A DNA stretch of 64,000 nucleotides from Paratinospora sagittata (GCA_035771175.1 CM069606.1:29097816-29161815); one strand, 5' to 3'. Positions 11,862-22,884 are shown, numbered from the stretch's first letter. Notes: a model not told the origin generated them from the sequence alone. Made by a program: numbers and translations.

Positions 11862-12237
11862 AATAATGTTGAACCAATTATCCTCATGTCCCTTACGATA
11901 ATATGTCCCTATTATGAAAGATTTTGATGATTACAAAACTACATTCTGTTCATGATATTACTGCACATATGGCATATCTAATCTTACTTGAAGGTATCAA
12001 AGATTCAATGTTGCATGGCGAACGTATTAAAAAATCTTCTTGAAGACCATGATCGTTTCAAGATGTTTATTTGTATGATTAGATTATGATAGGTTGTAGG
12101 ACCTTCTATGCCATGTGATTTAGCAATATGCATGCCTGCATGTTTTAATCGATTGGTTGCATGTATTTAATCCGGTTACTTTATGTTTTATCGTGTTTTA
12201 ATCGAGAAATCAAAAACTGCTTTTATAAAGTCTTTTA

Positions 12238-12770
12238 GGATGCTAATGTTTTAGCAGCGCCCTCCTGGACTTGATAATAAGTCAGGACGCTGATAAAATG
12301 TTAGGACGCTCATGGTTGAATTGATCTGATTAATAAGGATGCTTACTTGTTAGTAGTGACCTTTCGCTTATCAACCTTTGAGAATGTCAGGACGCTGAAA
12401 GATTTTCTTTTATCTTTATGTGATTTCTATCTTTAAGGACGTTTATAAGTTATAAGTTGAATGAATTATCAGGATTCTACTTGTGTAGGAGTGCCCTCAT
12501 CTTTAGAATCAACTTAAGTAACTTTCAGGACGCCCACCGTCCTTTAGCGTGCTTAAACATTGTTTTAAAACTACTTTTAATAGTTCAGGACGCTTACTCT
12601 TGAGTAGCACCCTCATATGTTTTGCGTTTTAAAACAAAGCAAGACACTTACTGCGAAGTAGCTCCCTCATGCTTTAAGTCGTTTAATTGTCAAAACAGGT
12701 CAAGATGCTTACTACTTAGTAGCGCCCTCACTTCATTGTTCAGTAGGACGTTGATGCTCTATGAGAGCCC
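12238..12770 (+). repeat. U3 array of AGGACGCT...AGCGCCCTC hairpins
   Basis: About eight units pair a left arm aggaYgcttact or similar with a right arm agtagcgccctc or similar. A clear unit has AGGACGCTTACT at 12587-12598 opposite AGTAGCACCCT at 12603-12613, with a loop of four bases. Equivalent arrays occur in the 3' LTR (about 19165-19715) and in LTRs C, D, E, F and H. In minus-oriented LTRs they read GAGGGCGCT...AGCGTCCT. Confidence 0.8.
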
Positions 12771-13074
12771 TCAAAGGAACAAAAGGACAGAAAATATATT
12801 TTTGTTGTTCTGACATTACCGCAATTTCTGTTAACCTTTTTTAGAAACGTACAAATACTTTTCAGAACTTTTCAGAATCGTTTTCAGAATTTTTTAAAAC
12901 GTTCTAAAACTTTGTGAGAACATTCCTCTTTCATGAAAGGATCAGATGATTCAGGTGTTATCATTGTAATATGCATTAAGCTGAGTCAATCCATTTCTGG
13001 AAAGAATGTTAACGCTATATTTGCAATAACTTAGAGTGCCAAAATTACCAAGTCCATTGCGCCTCTGTTATTCC

Positions 13075-13082
13075 TATATATA
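13075..13082 (+). promoter_or_regulatory. TATA box of element A 5' LTR
   Basis: tatatata follows 'gttattcc' and precedes 'catgctgcc'. The same site is at 20026-20034 in the 3' LTR, and at 40799-40806 and 33889-33896 (minus) in element E. It lies between the U3 and R/U5 hairpin arrays. Confidence 0.6.
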
Positions 13083-13494
13083 CATGCTGCCTTAGAGCAG
13101 AAAAAGGAATTAATGAAATACGAAACTGATATTCATTCAAAATGTATTGACAGTTTTCGTTTGCGCCAAAACACTTTTTGAAAGTTAGCCTTCTTTCACT
13201 TGTGCTTGATCTTATGATCTTTTGAAAGAAAAACTTCAATTCTTCTGGGTTGATCGATCTTCTTCTTCTTTATTTCAAAAATCCATTAACAAAAACAAAG
13301 GCTATTTGAACCTGTTTCCAGCATAAACTTCATCATACATATTTCGCTAAATCTGTGGCAACAGAAGGTTCAATCCAAAGTGTTGTAAGTATCACTTTGA
13401 TTCTGAATAAAGGGAATCATATCTCATTCTTTAATCATATTGTAATGACGGGTAAGTCACTGAGTCAGAGCAAGTGGTGCTCAAAGTTGTAAAC

Positions 13495-13690
13495 GGTCTT
13501 CTCACACCAGTAAGTTGAGAATAGGTTCTCTCTCACCTGTAAGTAGAGAAACGATCCTCTCACACTCGTAAGCTGAGAAAGTGTTTCGTTTGATCTTCAC
13601 TCGTAAAAAGGTCCATAGTGGAGTTTGAACAAATCCTAACTGAGGAGGTTAGGTAGTGGATGTAGGTGCGGCCAAACCACTATAAATCTT
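13495..13690 (+). repeat. R/U5 hairpin array of element A
   Basis: Hairpins with loops containing (c)ccgtaag variants: TTCTCA 13499-13504 with TGAGAA 13516-13521; TTCTCT 13526-13531 with AGAGAA 13545-13550; TCTCA 13558-13562 with TGAGA 13574-13578. Next come CCTAAC 13635-13640 with GTTAGG 13648-13653 and TAGTGG 13654-13659 with CCACTA 13677-13682. The change from TTCTCA/TGAGAA to TTCTCT/AGAGAA is compensatory. Confidence 0.8.
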
Positions 13691-13832
13691 GCTGCATTGT
13701 CCCATTTACATTTACTGTATCTCATTGCTATACTTTTTTTAATCCGTTTTCATTATTCCACACAATTTAAAGAGAGGTTAAAATCTGCTAAGTGTCCAAT
13801 TCACCCCCCTCTTGGACATATCTGGGCCAACA

Positions 13833-13846
13833 ATTGGTATCAAAAC
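13833..13846 (+). promoter_or_regulatory. Primer binding site of element A
   Basis: attggtatcaaaac directly follows the 5' LTR. tggtatca matches the complement of the initiator methionine tRNA 3' end used by most plant copia elements, and the following bases are diverged (usual TGGTATCAGAGC). Confidence 0.85.
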
Positions 13847-13885
13847 AGGTTAACCATCAAAGTATCTAACCATCTTTGATTGAGT

Positions 13886-15459
13886 ATGGCAGGACAAAAT
13901 GAAAGAACCACTTATCTCTCAGGTGAAGGAAACTCCACCAACCGGCGACCACTGTTCAAGGAAGAAAACTATTCACACTGAAAAACTAAGATTAGGTATT
14001 ACCTTAAAGCCTAAGATATAGAGATGTGGGATGTTATGACACACGGTTGTCCAATGCCTACTAAAATAGTTGATGGTGCTACTGTCCCAAAGGATATAGA
14101 CGAATGGAGTGCTAAAGAAAAGAAAAGAAAAGATAACTATTGAATAACCAAGCTATAAACATTTTGTTTTGCAGTTTATCAGTCGAAGAGTTCAATAGAG
14201 TTAGTGTGTGTGAAATCGCTAAGGAAATCTGGAACAAGTTAGAGGTCACCCACGAAGGAACTTTGCAAGTTAAAAAGGCAAAGCTCCAACTGTTAGTTGA
14301 AAAATATAAAACCTATAGGATGAAGGAAACTGATTCGATAGCCGAAGCTATTGCTCGGTTTACAACAAACATCAATGAGATGAAAAACCTAGGTAAAATC
14401 TATGACCAAGAAGAAACTTTTAGAAAATTTCTAAGAGGTCTACCCAGAGCATGGGAACCCAAGGCCACAGCCATAGAATAAGCCAAGAATCTAGCTGAAT
14501 ACACTTTTGATGAACTGTTTGGTTCATTAATGGTTCATGAAATGAAGCTAAAAGAGACAGTGTGTCCGGTCAAGATTAAGGAAAAAGAAAAGAAATCAAT
14601 TGCCCTCAATGCTGAAACTGATGTTGAAAATGATTCAGACTCAGAAGATGACATGGCTATGTTATCCAGAAAGTTCAATAACTTACTTAGGAGAAAAAAT
14701 AAGAATAACTCTTACTCAAGATTTCACAAAGGAAAGAAACCCGAGTCTAAACCTGTAGAGTTAATATGTTACAGTAGTAACAAACCAGGTCATATAAAGA
14801 GTGAATGCCCCATAAAATATAAGAAGAACACCAACTCTTACAGAAAAGACAAGAAAGTCCTCAAAGCCACATGGGATGATTCAAGCTCAAGCGACGATTA
14901 AATGGATTCAGATCACACGGCTGCATTATGCTTAATGGCAAGCACAGAGGTAAAAACTGAACCTACTGACAAATCGCATGAGTTCAACATTTATATTCAG
15001 GAGCTTAAGTCAAAACTTAAGCATAGTCTTGAAGAAGCTCTTGAGGAAATTGAATTCCAACAAGAAGAGCTAGACGGAATGTCTCTAAATAATGAACAAC
15101 TTAAAAAAGTTGTTGGGAAACTAAAAATTGAAAATGAAAGTCTTAGAAAAGAAAATGAAGACCTGTACTGCAAAGTGATTAAATTCACAAATGGTCAAAA
15201 GATATTTGACATGATGTTAGGATCACAAAAATATGCATTCGACAAGACTGGACTAGGCTACACTCATGGGTCTAAACAAAAGGAGTACGACACCATACTG
15301 ACCAAGAGACCAAAATGCAACAAATGTCATAGGAAAGGTCATACAATACTTAGATTCGATGTCTTACGTAAAAAGAAAAGAAAATATGCATGGATTGAAA
15401 ATTTGTTCTTACTGATGCTGACATGGATGGACCCAGACAAGCATGGGTACCAAAGTTAA
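13886..15459 (+). pseudogene. gag: Degenerate copia gag of element A
   Basis: The likely start is the ATG at 13886 (MAGQNERTTYLSGEGN), 53 bp after the PBS. The capsid-like core is read at 14140-14481 and 14530-14901 (EFNRVSVCEIAKEIW, FLRGLPRAWEPKA). A zinc knuckle reads CYSSNKPGHIKSEC: its second Cys is replaced by Ser, so metal binding should be impaired (element E keeps CYDCNKVGHVKSEC). A coiled coil follows (14902-15180, KHSLEEALEEIEFQQEELD), then a second, incomplete knuckle CNKCHRKGHT. Breaks include stops near 13980, 14010 and 14479-14481, a frameshift near 14130 and a stop at 14899. The long coiled coil is typical of SIRE-like gag C-termini. Confidence 0.85.
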
Positions 15460-16122
15460 AAATATTTTATGTTGTGTAGATATGCAAAAACGAAGACGTA
15501 TGGTATCTAGACAGCGGCTGTTCTAGGCACATGTCTGGAGATAAATCTAACTTCCTGAGCCTTGAAAAGAAAAAAGGAGGAAAGGTCACCTTCTGAGACG
15601 ATAACAAAGGTGATATTGAAGGCATTAGAACTATTGGTAACGATTCCCTATCCATATCTGATGTACTTTATGTTAAAGGGCTGAAGCATAATCTCTTGAG
15701 CATAAGTCAATTATGTGACAAGGGTTATGACATTTCATTTGAGGCAAATAGGTGTATTGTCAAGCATGCTGATAAAACTATTGCATTCATGGCATCTAGA
15801 ATTAAAAATGTGTATTGCAGAAACTTCAATGACATAAAGAAACAAAATGTAACATGTTTAAGTGCTATCTCTGGTAATGATGCATGGCTATGGCATAAGA
15901 GATTAGCTCATATTAATATGGACAACATATCTAGGATTGTTAAACATGATCTGGCCACGGGAATTCTGAAAGGAACTTACTCAAATGACAAGGTTTGTGA
16001 ACCATGTCAACTTGGCAAGCACACCAGATCATCATTTAAGAGCAAAAGGCATCAACCAACCTCTAGAGCTCTCGAACTGATTCACATGGATCTTTTCGGA
16101 CCAACTAAAACCCACAGCTTAG
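15460..16122 (+). pseudogene. pol: Protease and GAG-pre-integrase region of element A
   Basis: The aspartic protease motif is readable as VWYLDSGCSRHMSGD near 15500, with the catalytic DSG intact. A stop (TGA for the expected TGG or GGA) interrupts the following beta-strand region near 15595. A downstream ORF at 15696-16151 carries LSISQLCDKGYDISF and the GAG-pre-integrase zinc motif (WLWHKRLAHIN with CEPCQLGKHTRSSF), which has the expected H-H-C-C residues. The frame shifts into the integrase core at about 16123. Confidence 0.85.
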
Positions 16123-16785
16123 GTGGTAAATCATGTGTTTGTGATTGTTGATGACTTTACTCGATTTACATGGATATTACTATTAGCTCATAAATCCGAT
16201 GCTTGTGAAACATTTATAAAATTACGTAAAAGAGTCGAAAATGAAAAAGGGTACAAAATCAACATAATTAGGAGTGATAGAGGTGGTGAATTTGTCAATA
16301 AAAATCTCGAAGAATTTTGTAACAATCAAGGTTACACTCACCATCTATCAACCCCTAGGACACCACAGCAAAATGGTGTAGTTGAAAGAAAGAACAGAAC
16401 TCTGCAGGAGATATGTAGAACAATGCTCAATGAGTATAACACTACAAATCATTTTTCGGGTGAAACTATAAACACTGCCTGCTATGTGATGAACCGAGTT
16501 CTGATTAGAAAAGATTTGAATAAAACTCCATATGAACTATGGAAGGGTAGAACACCCAACATCAGTTACTTCCGAGTATTCGGATGTAAATGTTTTTTTT
16601 CAAATGATAAAGTCAATCTAGACAAGTTTGAACCTAAATTTGACATAGGATTATTCTTAAGATATTCTTCTCACAGTAGAGCCTACAGAGTCTTCAACAA
16701 ATCAAATCAAACTGTAGAAGAATCAATTCATGTAAACTTTGATGAAAGTGTTAATAAGAAAAGTCTTAAGGATGAATTTAAGTAA
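16123..16785 (+). pseudogene. pol: Integrase core of element A
   Basis: A 220-aa open stretch encodes the retroviral-type integrase catalytic core: DDFTRFTW (first Asp), IRSDRGGEF (second Asp) and TPQQNGVVERKNRTLQ (Glu). All three catalytic residues are present. It continues through the copia C-terminal motif WKGRTPNISYFRVFGC. A one-base shift joins it to the pre-integrase region. A stop follows at 16783 and the linker to RT is broken. Confidence 0.9.
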
Positions 16786-17973
16786 TTAAGTTTTGATGAC
16801 GACGAACCGAAGACAACCAAGGTTATAGATCTTGAACCTGAACCATCTCTAGAATCTTCTAAAAACTCTAGACTACTTTAAGGTCTTTCCCAAGATCAAA
16901 TTTTAGGAGATCCAAGAAAAGGTGTATCCACTAGAGCCTCAATTCAAAAAGATCAAGAGCTCGTTGCTTTTGTATCACAATTTGAACCAATTAAAGTGGA
17001 AGATGCACTGAAAGATTAAAACTGGATTCTTGCTATGCAGGAAGAACTAGGACACTTTGTGCACAACAAAGTATGGGAATTAGTTCCTAGACCTTTTCAT
17101 CAATCGGTTATAGGAACCAAATGGATCTTTAGGAACAAAATGAATGAACAAGGCATCATTGTCCGCAATAAGGCTAGACTGGTTGAACAAGGGTACAACC
17201 AAGAAAAAGGCATAGACTTCGAAGAAGCTTTTGCCCCAGTAGCAAAACTAGAGGCAATAAGAATGTTACTTGCCTACGCTTGTTACAAGGATTTTCCCTT
17301 ATACCAAATGGATGTAAAGAGTGTTTTTCTAAATGGTTACATCAATGAAGAGGTATATGTGGAACAACCTCCAAGGTTTGAGGATGCTCAAGACCTAGAA
17401 TATGTGCTCAAACTCCACAAAGCCTTATATGGATTGAGACAAGCTCCAAGAGCTTGGTATGATCGACTGAGTTTATTTATTTTAGATCATACGTTTCAAA
17501 AAGCAAAACTTGATCCAACTTTGTTTGTCAAACACCACAATGATAATGGCTCATTGTTCAAATATGTGGACGATATCATTTTTGGTGCATCAAACAAAGA
17601 ACTATGTGATGATTTTTCAAAATTAATGAAGAAGGAATTTGAAATCAGTATGATGGGAGAACTTACATACTTTCTCGGCTTACAAATTAAACAAATGCCG
17701 AAAGACACCTTCTTAAGCCAATCAAAGTATGCTAAGAAAATGGTTAAAAAGTTTCAAATGCACAATTTGAAATCAATTAACACTTTTTGCTCTTCTGCAA
17801 TCAAATTAGATAAGGATGAAAAAGGTAAATCAATTGATTCAAAACTTTATAGATGCATGATTGGAAGTCTTCTGTATCTAACAACAAGTCGACCTGACAT
17901 TATGTTCAATGTATGTCTATGTGCAAGATTTCAATCTGAACCAAAAAAATCTCATTTAAAATGTGTCAAATGA
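16786..17973 (+). pseudogene. pol: Reverse transcriptase of element A
   Basis: The domain is open from 17035 to 17973 (312 aa); the linker at 16786-17034 has stops. Motifs in order are [50 protein letters not shown] (DVKSAFLNG is usual, so an A to V change next to the first catalytic Asp), [15 protein letters not shown], and KYVDDIIFG, the catalytic [17 protein letters not shown] and [11 protein letters not shown] complete the fingers, palm and connection. Relative to element E it lacks a few residues before YVDD. Confidence 0.9.
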
Positions 17974-18511
17974 ATATTCAGATACATAAATGGCACACAA
18001 ATTTAGGAATTTGGTATTCCAAAGGTACTACTTTTGATCTCAGAAGTTGTGTAGACTCCGACTATGCTGGCAGTCTAATTGATAGGAAAAGTACCTCCGG
18101 ATTTTTTCACTTTCTTGAAAATTCTCTGATTTCTTGGTTCTGCAAGAAACAACATTTCGTGGCACTATCCACAGCTGAAGCTGAATATGTTACAGCTAGA
18201 AGTTGTTGTGCTTAGGTTCTTTACATGAAACAACAACTTCAGGATTATCAAATATTTATTCAATGTGTTAAATTTTATGTGATAATACTAGTGCTATTGA
18301 CATATCTAAAAGTCTTGTATTGCACTCCCGAACTAAGCATATTCAAATAAGACATCACTTTTTATGGGATCATGTGCAAAATGGAGAAGTTGTATTATCT
18401 CATATTGGAACCAAAGAACAACTGGTTGACATATTTACTAAAGCCCTACCAAAAGACCAGTTTGTTCATATTCGCAAAGAACTTGGAGGGTTCTTTGAAA
18501 CCGATCTGTAG
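17961..18511 (+). pseudogene. pol: RNase H of element A
   Basis: Ty1/copia RNase H: SCVDSDYAGSLIDRKSTSGF (catalytic Asp region), LSTAEAEYVTARSCCA (catalytic Glu), then after a stop at 18213 a C-terminal part HSRTKHIQIRHHFLWDHVQNG with TKEQLVDIFTKALPKDQF. It ends at 18511. It overlaps the RT reading frame by a frameshift at about 17965. No env-like ORF follows; only about 290 bp separate it from the 3' LTR. Confidence 0.88.
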
Positions 18512-18529
18512 CTCTTTGATGCTTACCTC

Positions 18530-18798
18530 CATATGGGGGAGATATATTTCATGTTACTTTACTCTTTTTGATATTTCAAAAGGGGGTGAAAGTACTATCA
18601 TTGAAGCATCAAAAACCCAGGGGGAGTATAACACTAAGGCGGAGTCTTAGTGATAGTTTATGTAGATTCCTTGCTAATACACTTATATCATATGAAACAA
18701 GGAACATTAGTACTGCATCTCATGCATACATACATCACTTTATTAGTTTGCTTCAAAGCCTACAGTAATGTGTTTTAAATCATCAAAAAGGGGGAGAT
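18530..18798 (+). promoter_or_regulatory. Polypurine tract and upstream PPT-like tracts
   Basis: The true tract aaaaagggggagat (18785-18798) abuts the 3' LTR. Further G-runs in purine context lie at about 18534 (tgggggagat), 18582 (aaaagggggtgaaag) and 18617 (cagggggagt). The same multiple tracts are seen, reverse-complemented, in elements E and H. Confidence 0.75.
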
Positions 18799-20760
18799 TG
18801 TTGAACCAATTATCCTCATGTCCCTTACGATAATATGTCCCTATTATGAAAGATTTTGATGATTACAAAATTGCGTTATGTTCATGATATTACTGCACAT
18901 ATGGCATATCTAATCTTACTTGAAGGTATCAAAGATTCAATGATGCATGACGAACGTATTAAAAGATCTTTTGAAGACCATGATCGTTTGAAGATGTTTA
19001 TTTGTATGCTTAGATTATGATAGGTTGTAGCACTTTCTATGCCATGTGATTTAGCAATATACATTCCTGCATGTTTTAATCGATTGGTTGCATGTATTTA
19101 ATCTGGTTACTTTATGTTTTATCATTTTTTAATCGAGAAATCAAAAACCTCTTTTATAAAGTCTTTCACGATGCTAATGTTTTAGTAGCGCCCTCCTGAA
19201 CTTGATAAGTTAGAACGCTGATAAAATGTTAGGATGCTCAAGGTTGAATTGATCTGATTAATAAGGATGCTTACTTGTTAGTAGTGACCTTTCGCTTGTC
19301 AACCTTTGAGAATGTCAGGACGCTGACTTAGTTTTAGCTCGCTGAAAGATTTTTTTTATCTTTAAGTAATTTCTATCTTTAAGGACGCTGATAAGTTATA
19401 AGTTGAATGAATTATCAGGACGCTACTTGTGTAGGAGCGCCCTCATCTTTGGAATCAACTTAAGTAACTTTCAGGATGCTCACCGTCCGTCAGCGGGCTT
19501 AAACATTGTTTTAAAACTGCTTTTAATAGTTCAAGATACTTATTCTTGATTAGCACCTATGTTTTGCATTTTAAAACAAAGCAGGACGCTTACTGCGAAA
19601 TAGCGCCTTCATGCTTTAAGTCGTTTAATTGTCAAAGAAAGTCAAGATGCTTACTACTTAGTAGCGCCCTCACTTCATTGTTCAGTAGGACATTGATGCT
19701 CTATGAGCGCCCTCAAAGGAACAAAACAACAGAAAAGATATTTTTGTTGTTCTGACATTACTGCCATTTTTGTTAACCTGTTTCAAAAACGTACGAATAC
19801 TTTTCAGAACTTTTCAGAATCGTACAACAACTTTTCAGAACCTTTTAAAACGTTCTAAAACTTTGTGAGAACATTCCTCTTTCATGAAAGGATCAGATGA
19901 TTCAAGTGCTACCGTCGTAATATGCATTAAGCTGAATCAATCCATTTTTGAAAAAAATGTTAACGTTATATTTGAAATAACTTAGAGCGCCAAAATTACC
20001 AAGTCCATTGCGCCTCTATTATTCCTATATATATGTGCTGCCTCAGAGTAGAAAAACGAACTAATGAAATACGAAACTAATATTCATTCAAAACGTATTG
20101 ACAGTTTTCGTTTACGCCAAAACACTTTTTGAAAGTTAGTCTTTTTTCACTTGTGCTTGATCTTATAATCTTTTGAAAGAAAAACTTCAGGTCTTTTGGG
20201 TTGATCGATCTTTTTTTCCATTATTTCAAAAACCCATTAACGAAGACAAAAGCTATTTGAACATGTTTTCAACATAAACTTCATCATACATATTTCGTTA
20301 AATCTATGGCAACAGAAGAATCAATCCAAAGTGTTGTAAGTATCACTTTGATTCTGAGTAAAGGGAATCATATCTCATTCTGTAACCATATTGTAGTGAC
20401 GGGTAAGTCATTGAGTCAAAACAAGTGTTGCTTGAAGTTGTAAGCGGCCTTCTCACACCAGTAAGTTGAGAATTAGTTCTCTCTCACCTGTAAGTAGAGA
20501 AACAATCCTCTCACACCTGTAAGTTAAGAAAGTGTTCCGATTTGAGCTTCACCCGTAAGAAGGTCCATAGTGGAGTTTGAACAAATCCTAACTGAGGAGG
20601 TTAGGTAGTGGATGTAGGCGCGGCCGAACCACTATAAATCTTGCTTGCATTACTATACTTTGTTTAATTTGCTTTCATTATTCCGCACAATTTAAAGAAA
20701 GGTTAAAATATGCTAAGTGTCCAATTCACCCCCCCCCTCTTGAACATATCTGGGCCAACA
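18799..20760 (+). repeat. 3' LTR of element A
   Basis: It is 1962 bp and colinear with the 5' LTR from tgttgaaccaattatcctca to tctgggccaaca, with many base differences. It adds 'acttagttttagctcgctga' after position 19320, which the 5' LTR lacks, and lacks about 20 bp before 20650. Hairpin arrays and a TATA box (20026-20034) are in the same order. Confidence 0.93.
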
Positions 20761-20765
20761 AATAA

Positions 20766-21180
20766 ACCTAACACGAACAAACACATATCAAACTTAATTC
20801 CTAAACTAAACAAGTGAAGAATCAAAACTAGACCTCAAACATGATAAACTAACACATAACAAACCATAACAAGACCATAATAATAAAACAAAATTTACCC
20901 CCCAAACTTAGATGAAACATTGTCCTTAATGATGAACGATAAAAGATACATAAAAATTAAGGAAGGGTTCAGAAAACTCCCCTAAGTCATCACTCCTCCA
21001 CCTTGTCATTGCTTTCTTCCTCCGCAAACCATTGTGGCGGGTCTAAAAAAAACCTTGCGCAGGATACTGTGGAAGAGTGGGATAAGTAGAAATATCGTGG
21101 CTGATTTGGGTGGAAAACATGCGTATTATTTGATCTAGTGTCTGATTACATTAAGCTTGATAATTCATCTGGGCATGGGT
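20766..21180 (-). other. Athila-like element: ORF end and 3' spacer
   Basis: On the minus strand, 21175-20990 is the C-terminal end of the split transposon-protein ORF (Pro/Tyr-rich YPTLPQYPAQG, then an acidic tail once a T-run length change near 21040 is allowed for). The stop is at 20990. Downstream, at 20897-20935, comes the plant retroelement phrase aaggacaatgtttcatctaa followed by gtttggggggtaaa, a candidate polypurine tract at 20894-20907. Confidence 0.55.
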
Positions 21181-21630
21181 ATTAATGTAATTATTCTCAC
21201 CCAGTTTTGTTTTGATGATTACAAACAACATACTTGTGACAACTAATCTTTTTGACGTAGTTGTTTCAGTGCTAACTAGATATATCAAATGGATTCAACT
21301 GCAATGTCAAAACATGTGAAAGGAACAACACCTCACGAAGATTAATCATGATTAATCATGCATGCACACATATTAGTTTAATAATCATTCATATATATAT
21401 TGATCAGTGTTTAACATGCATTCATCTTGTCAACTTTGCATGGTTTTATCGTTTCACGTGTATTGTACTTATTGCTTTGATCATTGGTTTAATCAATTGA
21501 ATCACTCATGTTTATCTGTGTTAATTGTACCTCAATCTTGTCAAAAATGTGTTAAAATGTTAGTCTATGTTTTTGACAATGTCCGAAACCTATTATGATA
21601 TAAAAATTGAGTTTCTTTCACTTCTCAGTA

Positions 21631-21985
21631 AAGGAATGCACTCCTTTAGGAAGGAATGCGCTCCTTTAGGAAGGAATGCGCTCCTGGGGTTTTTCCCGAA
21701 ACTCAATAGTTTTTTATCGAGGTTTAAGGAACACGCTCCTTATAAGAGGAACGCGCTCCTGTGGTTTTTCCCGAGACTCAGAATTTTTTTTTATCAGGGA
21801 AAAGGAACGCGCTCCTGTTGCCAAGGAAAAAATAGGAAAAACTTTAAGAGTTAGTGGTTCTTGTTGAAGGAATCCGTTCTTATGCCCAATGGACATATTG
21901 AGGAACGGGCTCCTTAATTGGAGGGAAATCTAAGATTTTTCAGATTTCAAACCAGAAACACGCTCATGTGTTAAGGAACATGTTC
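21631..21985 (+). repeat. U3 palindrome array of LTR J
   Basis: About nine units of gGAAYGCGCTCCt: tandem at 21633-21685 (three units, two separated by the same tttaggaa linker), then pairs at about 21728-21760, 21804, 21868, 21901 and 21956-21986. The pure form GGAACGCGCTCC is a near-perfect palindrome. 'tttttcccgaaactca' phrases between them are also duplicated. Confidence 0.75.
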
Positions 21986-22884
21986 CTGTGCCTTGGTGTG
22001 ATGTTTATCGATAAATACCACACTTGCTCAATTGAAGAGCAACTTTTGCAAAACCTAGAGAACTTGTGCATTTTTCGTAGTTGTCTTTATACAAGCCAAC
22101 AAGAAGTTCTTGAGTGATTTAAACATTCTTTGAAAGCAAAAGTTCAACATCTTTCAAAACCTTGAGAAAATTGAGAGTTTCTCATGTGCAAGTATTCATG
22201 ACGATTTGAGTGCTATTTACATCTTCTATTGAGTCTTGATCGTGATTTCTCTCATCCAACTTCAAAAAGAAGAATCTTGGAGCTTCAAACTTACCTAATG
22301 GGGTATACATTTTTATATTTAGATTTTTGTGATATTTGTCTATGCAAATCAGTTTTGTGCTTATATTATCATGTTTAAAACTGATTTTGTATTGAGTTGT
22401 GTTTGTGAAACCCTATCTTGATATTCATAACAAAATACCTTGTTTAGTGGTTTCATAAATAGTTTGTGGTATCGATTCATGTGTTAACATTATATTATAT
22501 TGAATCGAAGTTTTTGATCATACTTGATTTGTCTGATTCTTGATCTTAATCACATATTCATTTAGAATCATCAAGTTTTGATCATCATGGTATATTGATT
22601 CTTGAGTTTTAAACTTATCATTGTTTAGAATCAATATCTTGGTAGCTGTGCATATTCAATTCACTATTTTACATCATATATATATTTGAATCGATTGCAT
22701 TTGAGAAAAACCTATTTCAACACTTTGCATCATTTAAAATCATAGTGGCTGAAATAGTATTGTTGACTCATTTAAGATTGTAAGCTTATATTGTGAGAAT
22801 GTTATTGTATGTTTCTCTATATCTTTTGTAATCTTGATGTATTGTTGACTTGATTAAGTCAGCCGGGACATTACCGTATTTTGT

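Larger units (their letters stand above)
11867..13832 (+). repeat. 5' LTR of element A
   Basis: It is 1966 bp, starts tgttgaaccaattatcctca and ends tctgggccaaca. It contains, in order, a U3 array of AGGACGCT/AGCGCCCTC hairpins, a TATA box (13075-13082), an R/U5 array of CCCGTAA-loop hairpins and the terminal TTCACCCCCCTC hairpin (stem GTCCAA 13794-13799 with TTGGAC 13812-13817). Confidence 0.93.
11867..20760 (+). mobile_element. Ty1/copia element A, complete (SIRE/Maximus-like)
   Basis: Two LTRs (11867-13832 and 18799-20760) flank an internal domain with PBS, gag, protease, integrase, RT, RNase H and PPT in the copia order. The 5-bp target duplication aataa is perfect (11862-11866 and 20761-20765). 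The total length is 8894 bp. The LTRs differ by many substitutions and small indels, so the insertion is not recent, and all frames are interrupted. About 2-kb LTRs, a long coiled-coil C-terminal gag region and an initiator-Met PBS fit SIRE/Maximus-type elements, but there is no env-like ORF between RNase H and the 3' LTR. Element E is the same family in the opposite orientation. Confidence 0.93.

Noticed and set aside
14140..15459. Host zinc-knuckle or coiled-coil protein gene
   Set aside because: It lies between PBS and pol of a complete LTR element and has a close copy in element E.
18530..18798. env-like ORF between RNase H and 3' LTR, as in some SIRE elements
   Set aside because: Only about 290 bp remain there, with no transmembrane or coiled-coil frame; the same is true of element E.
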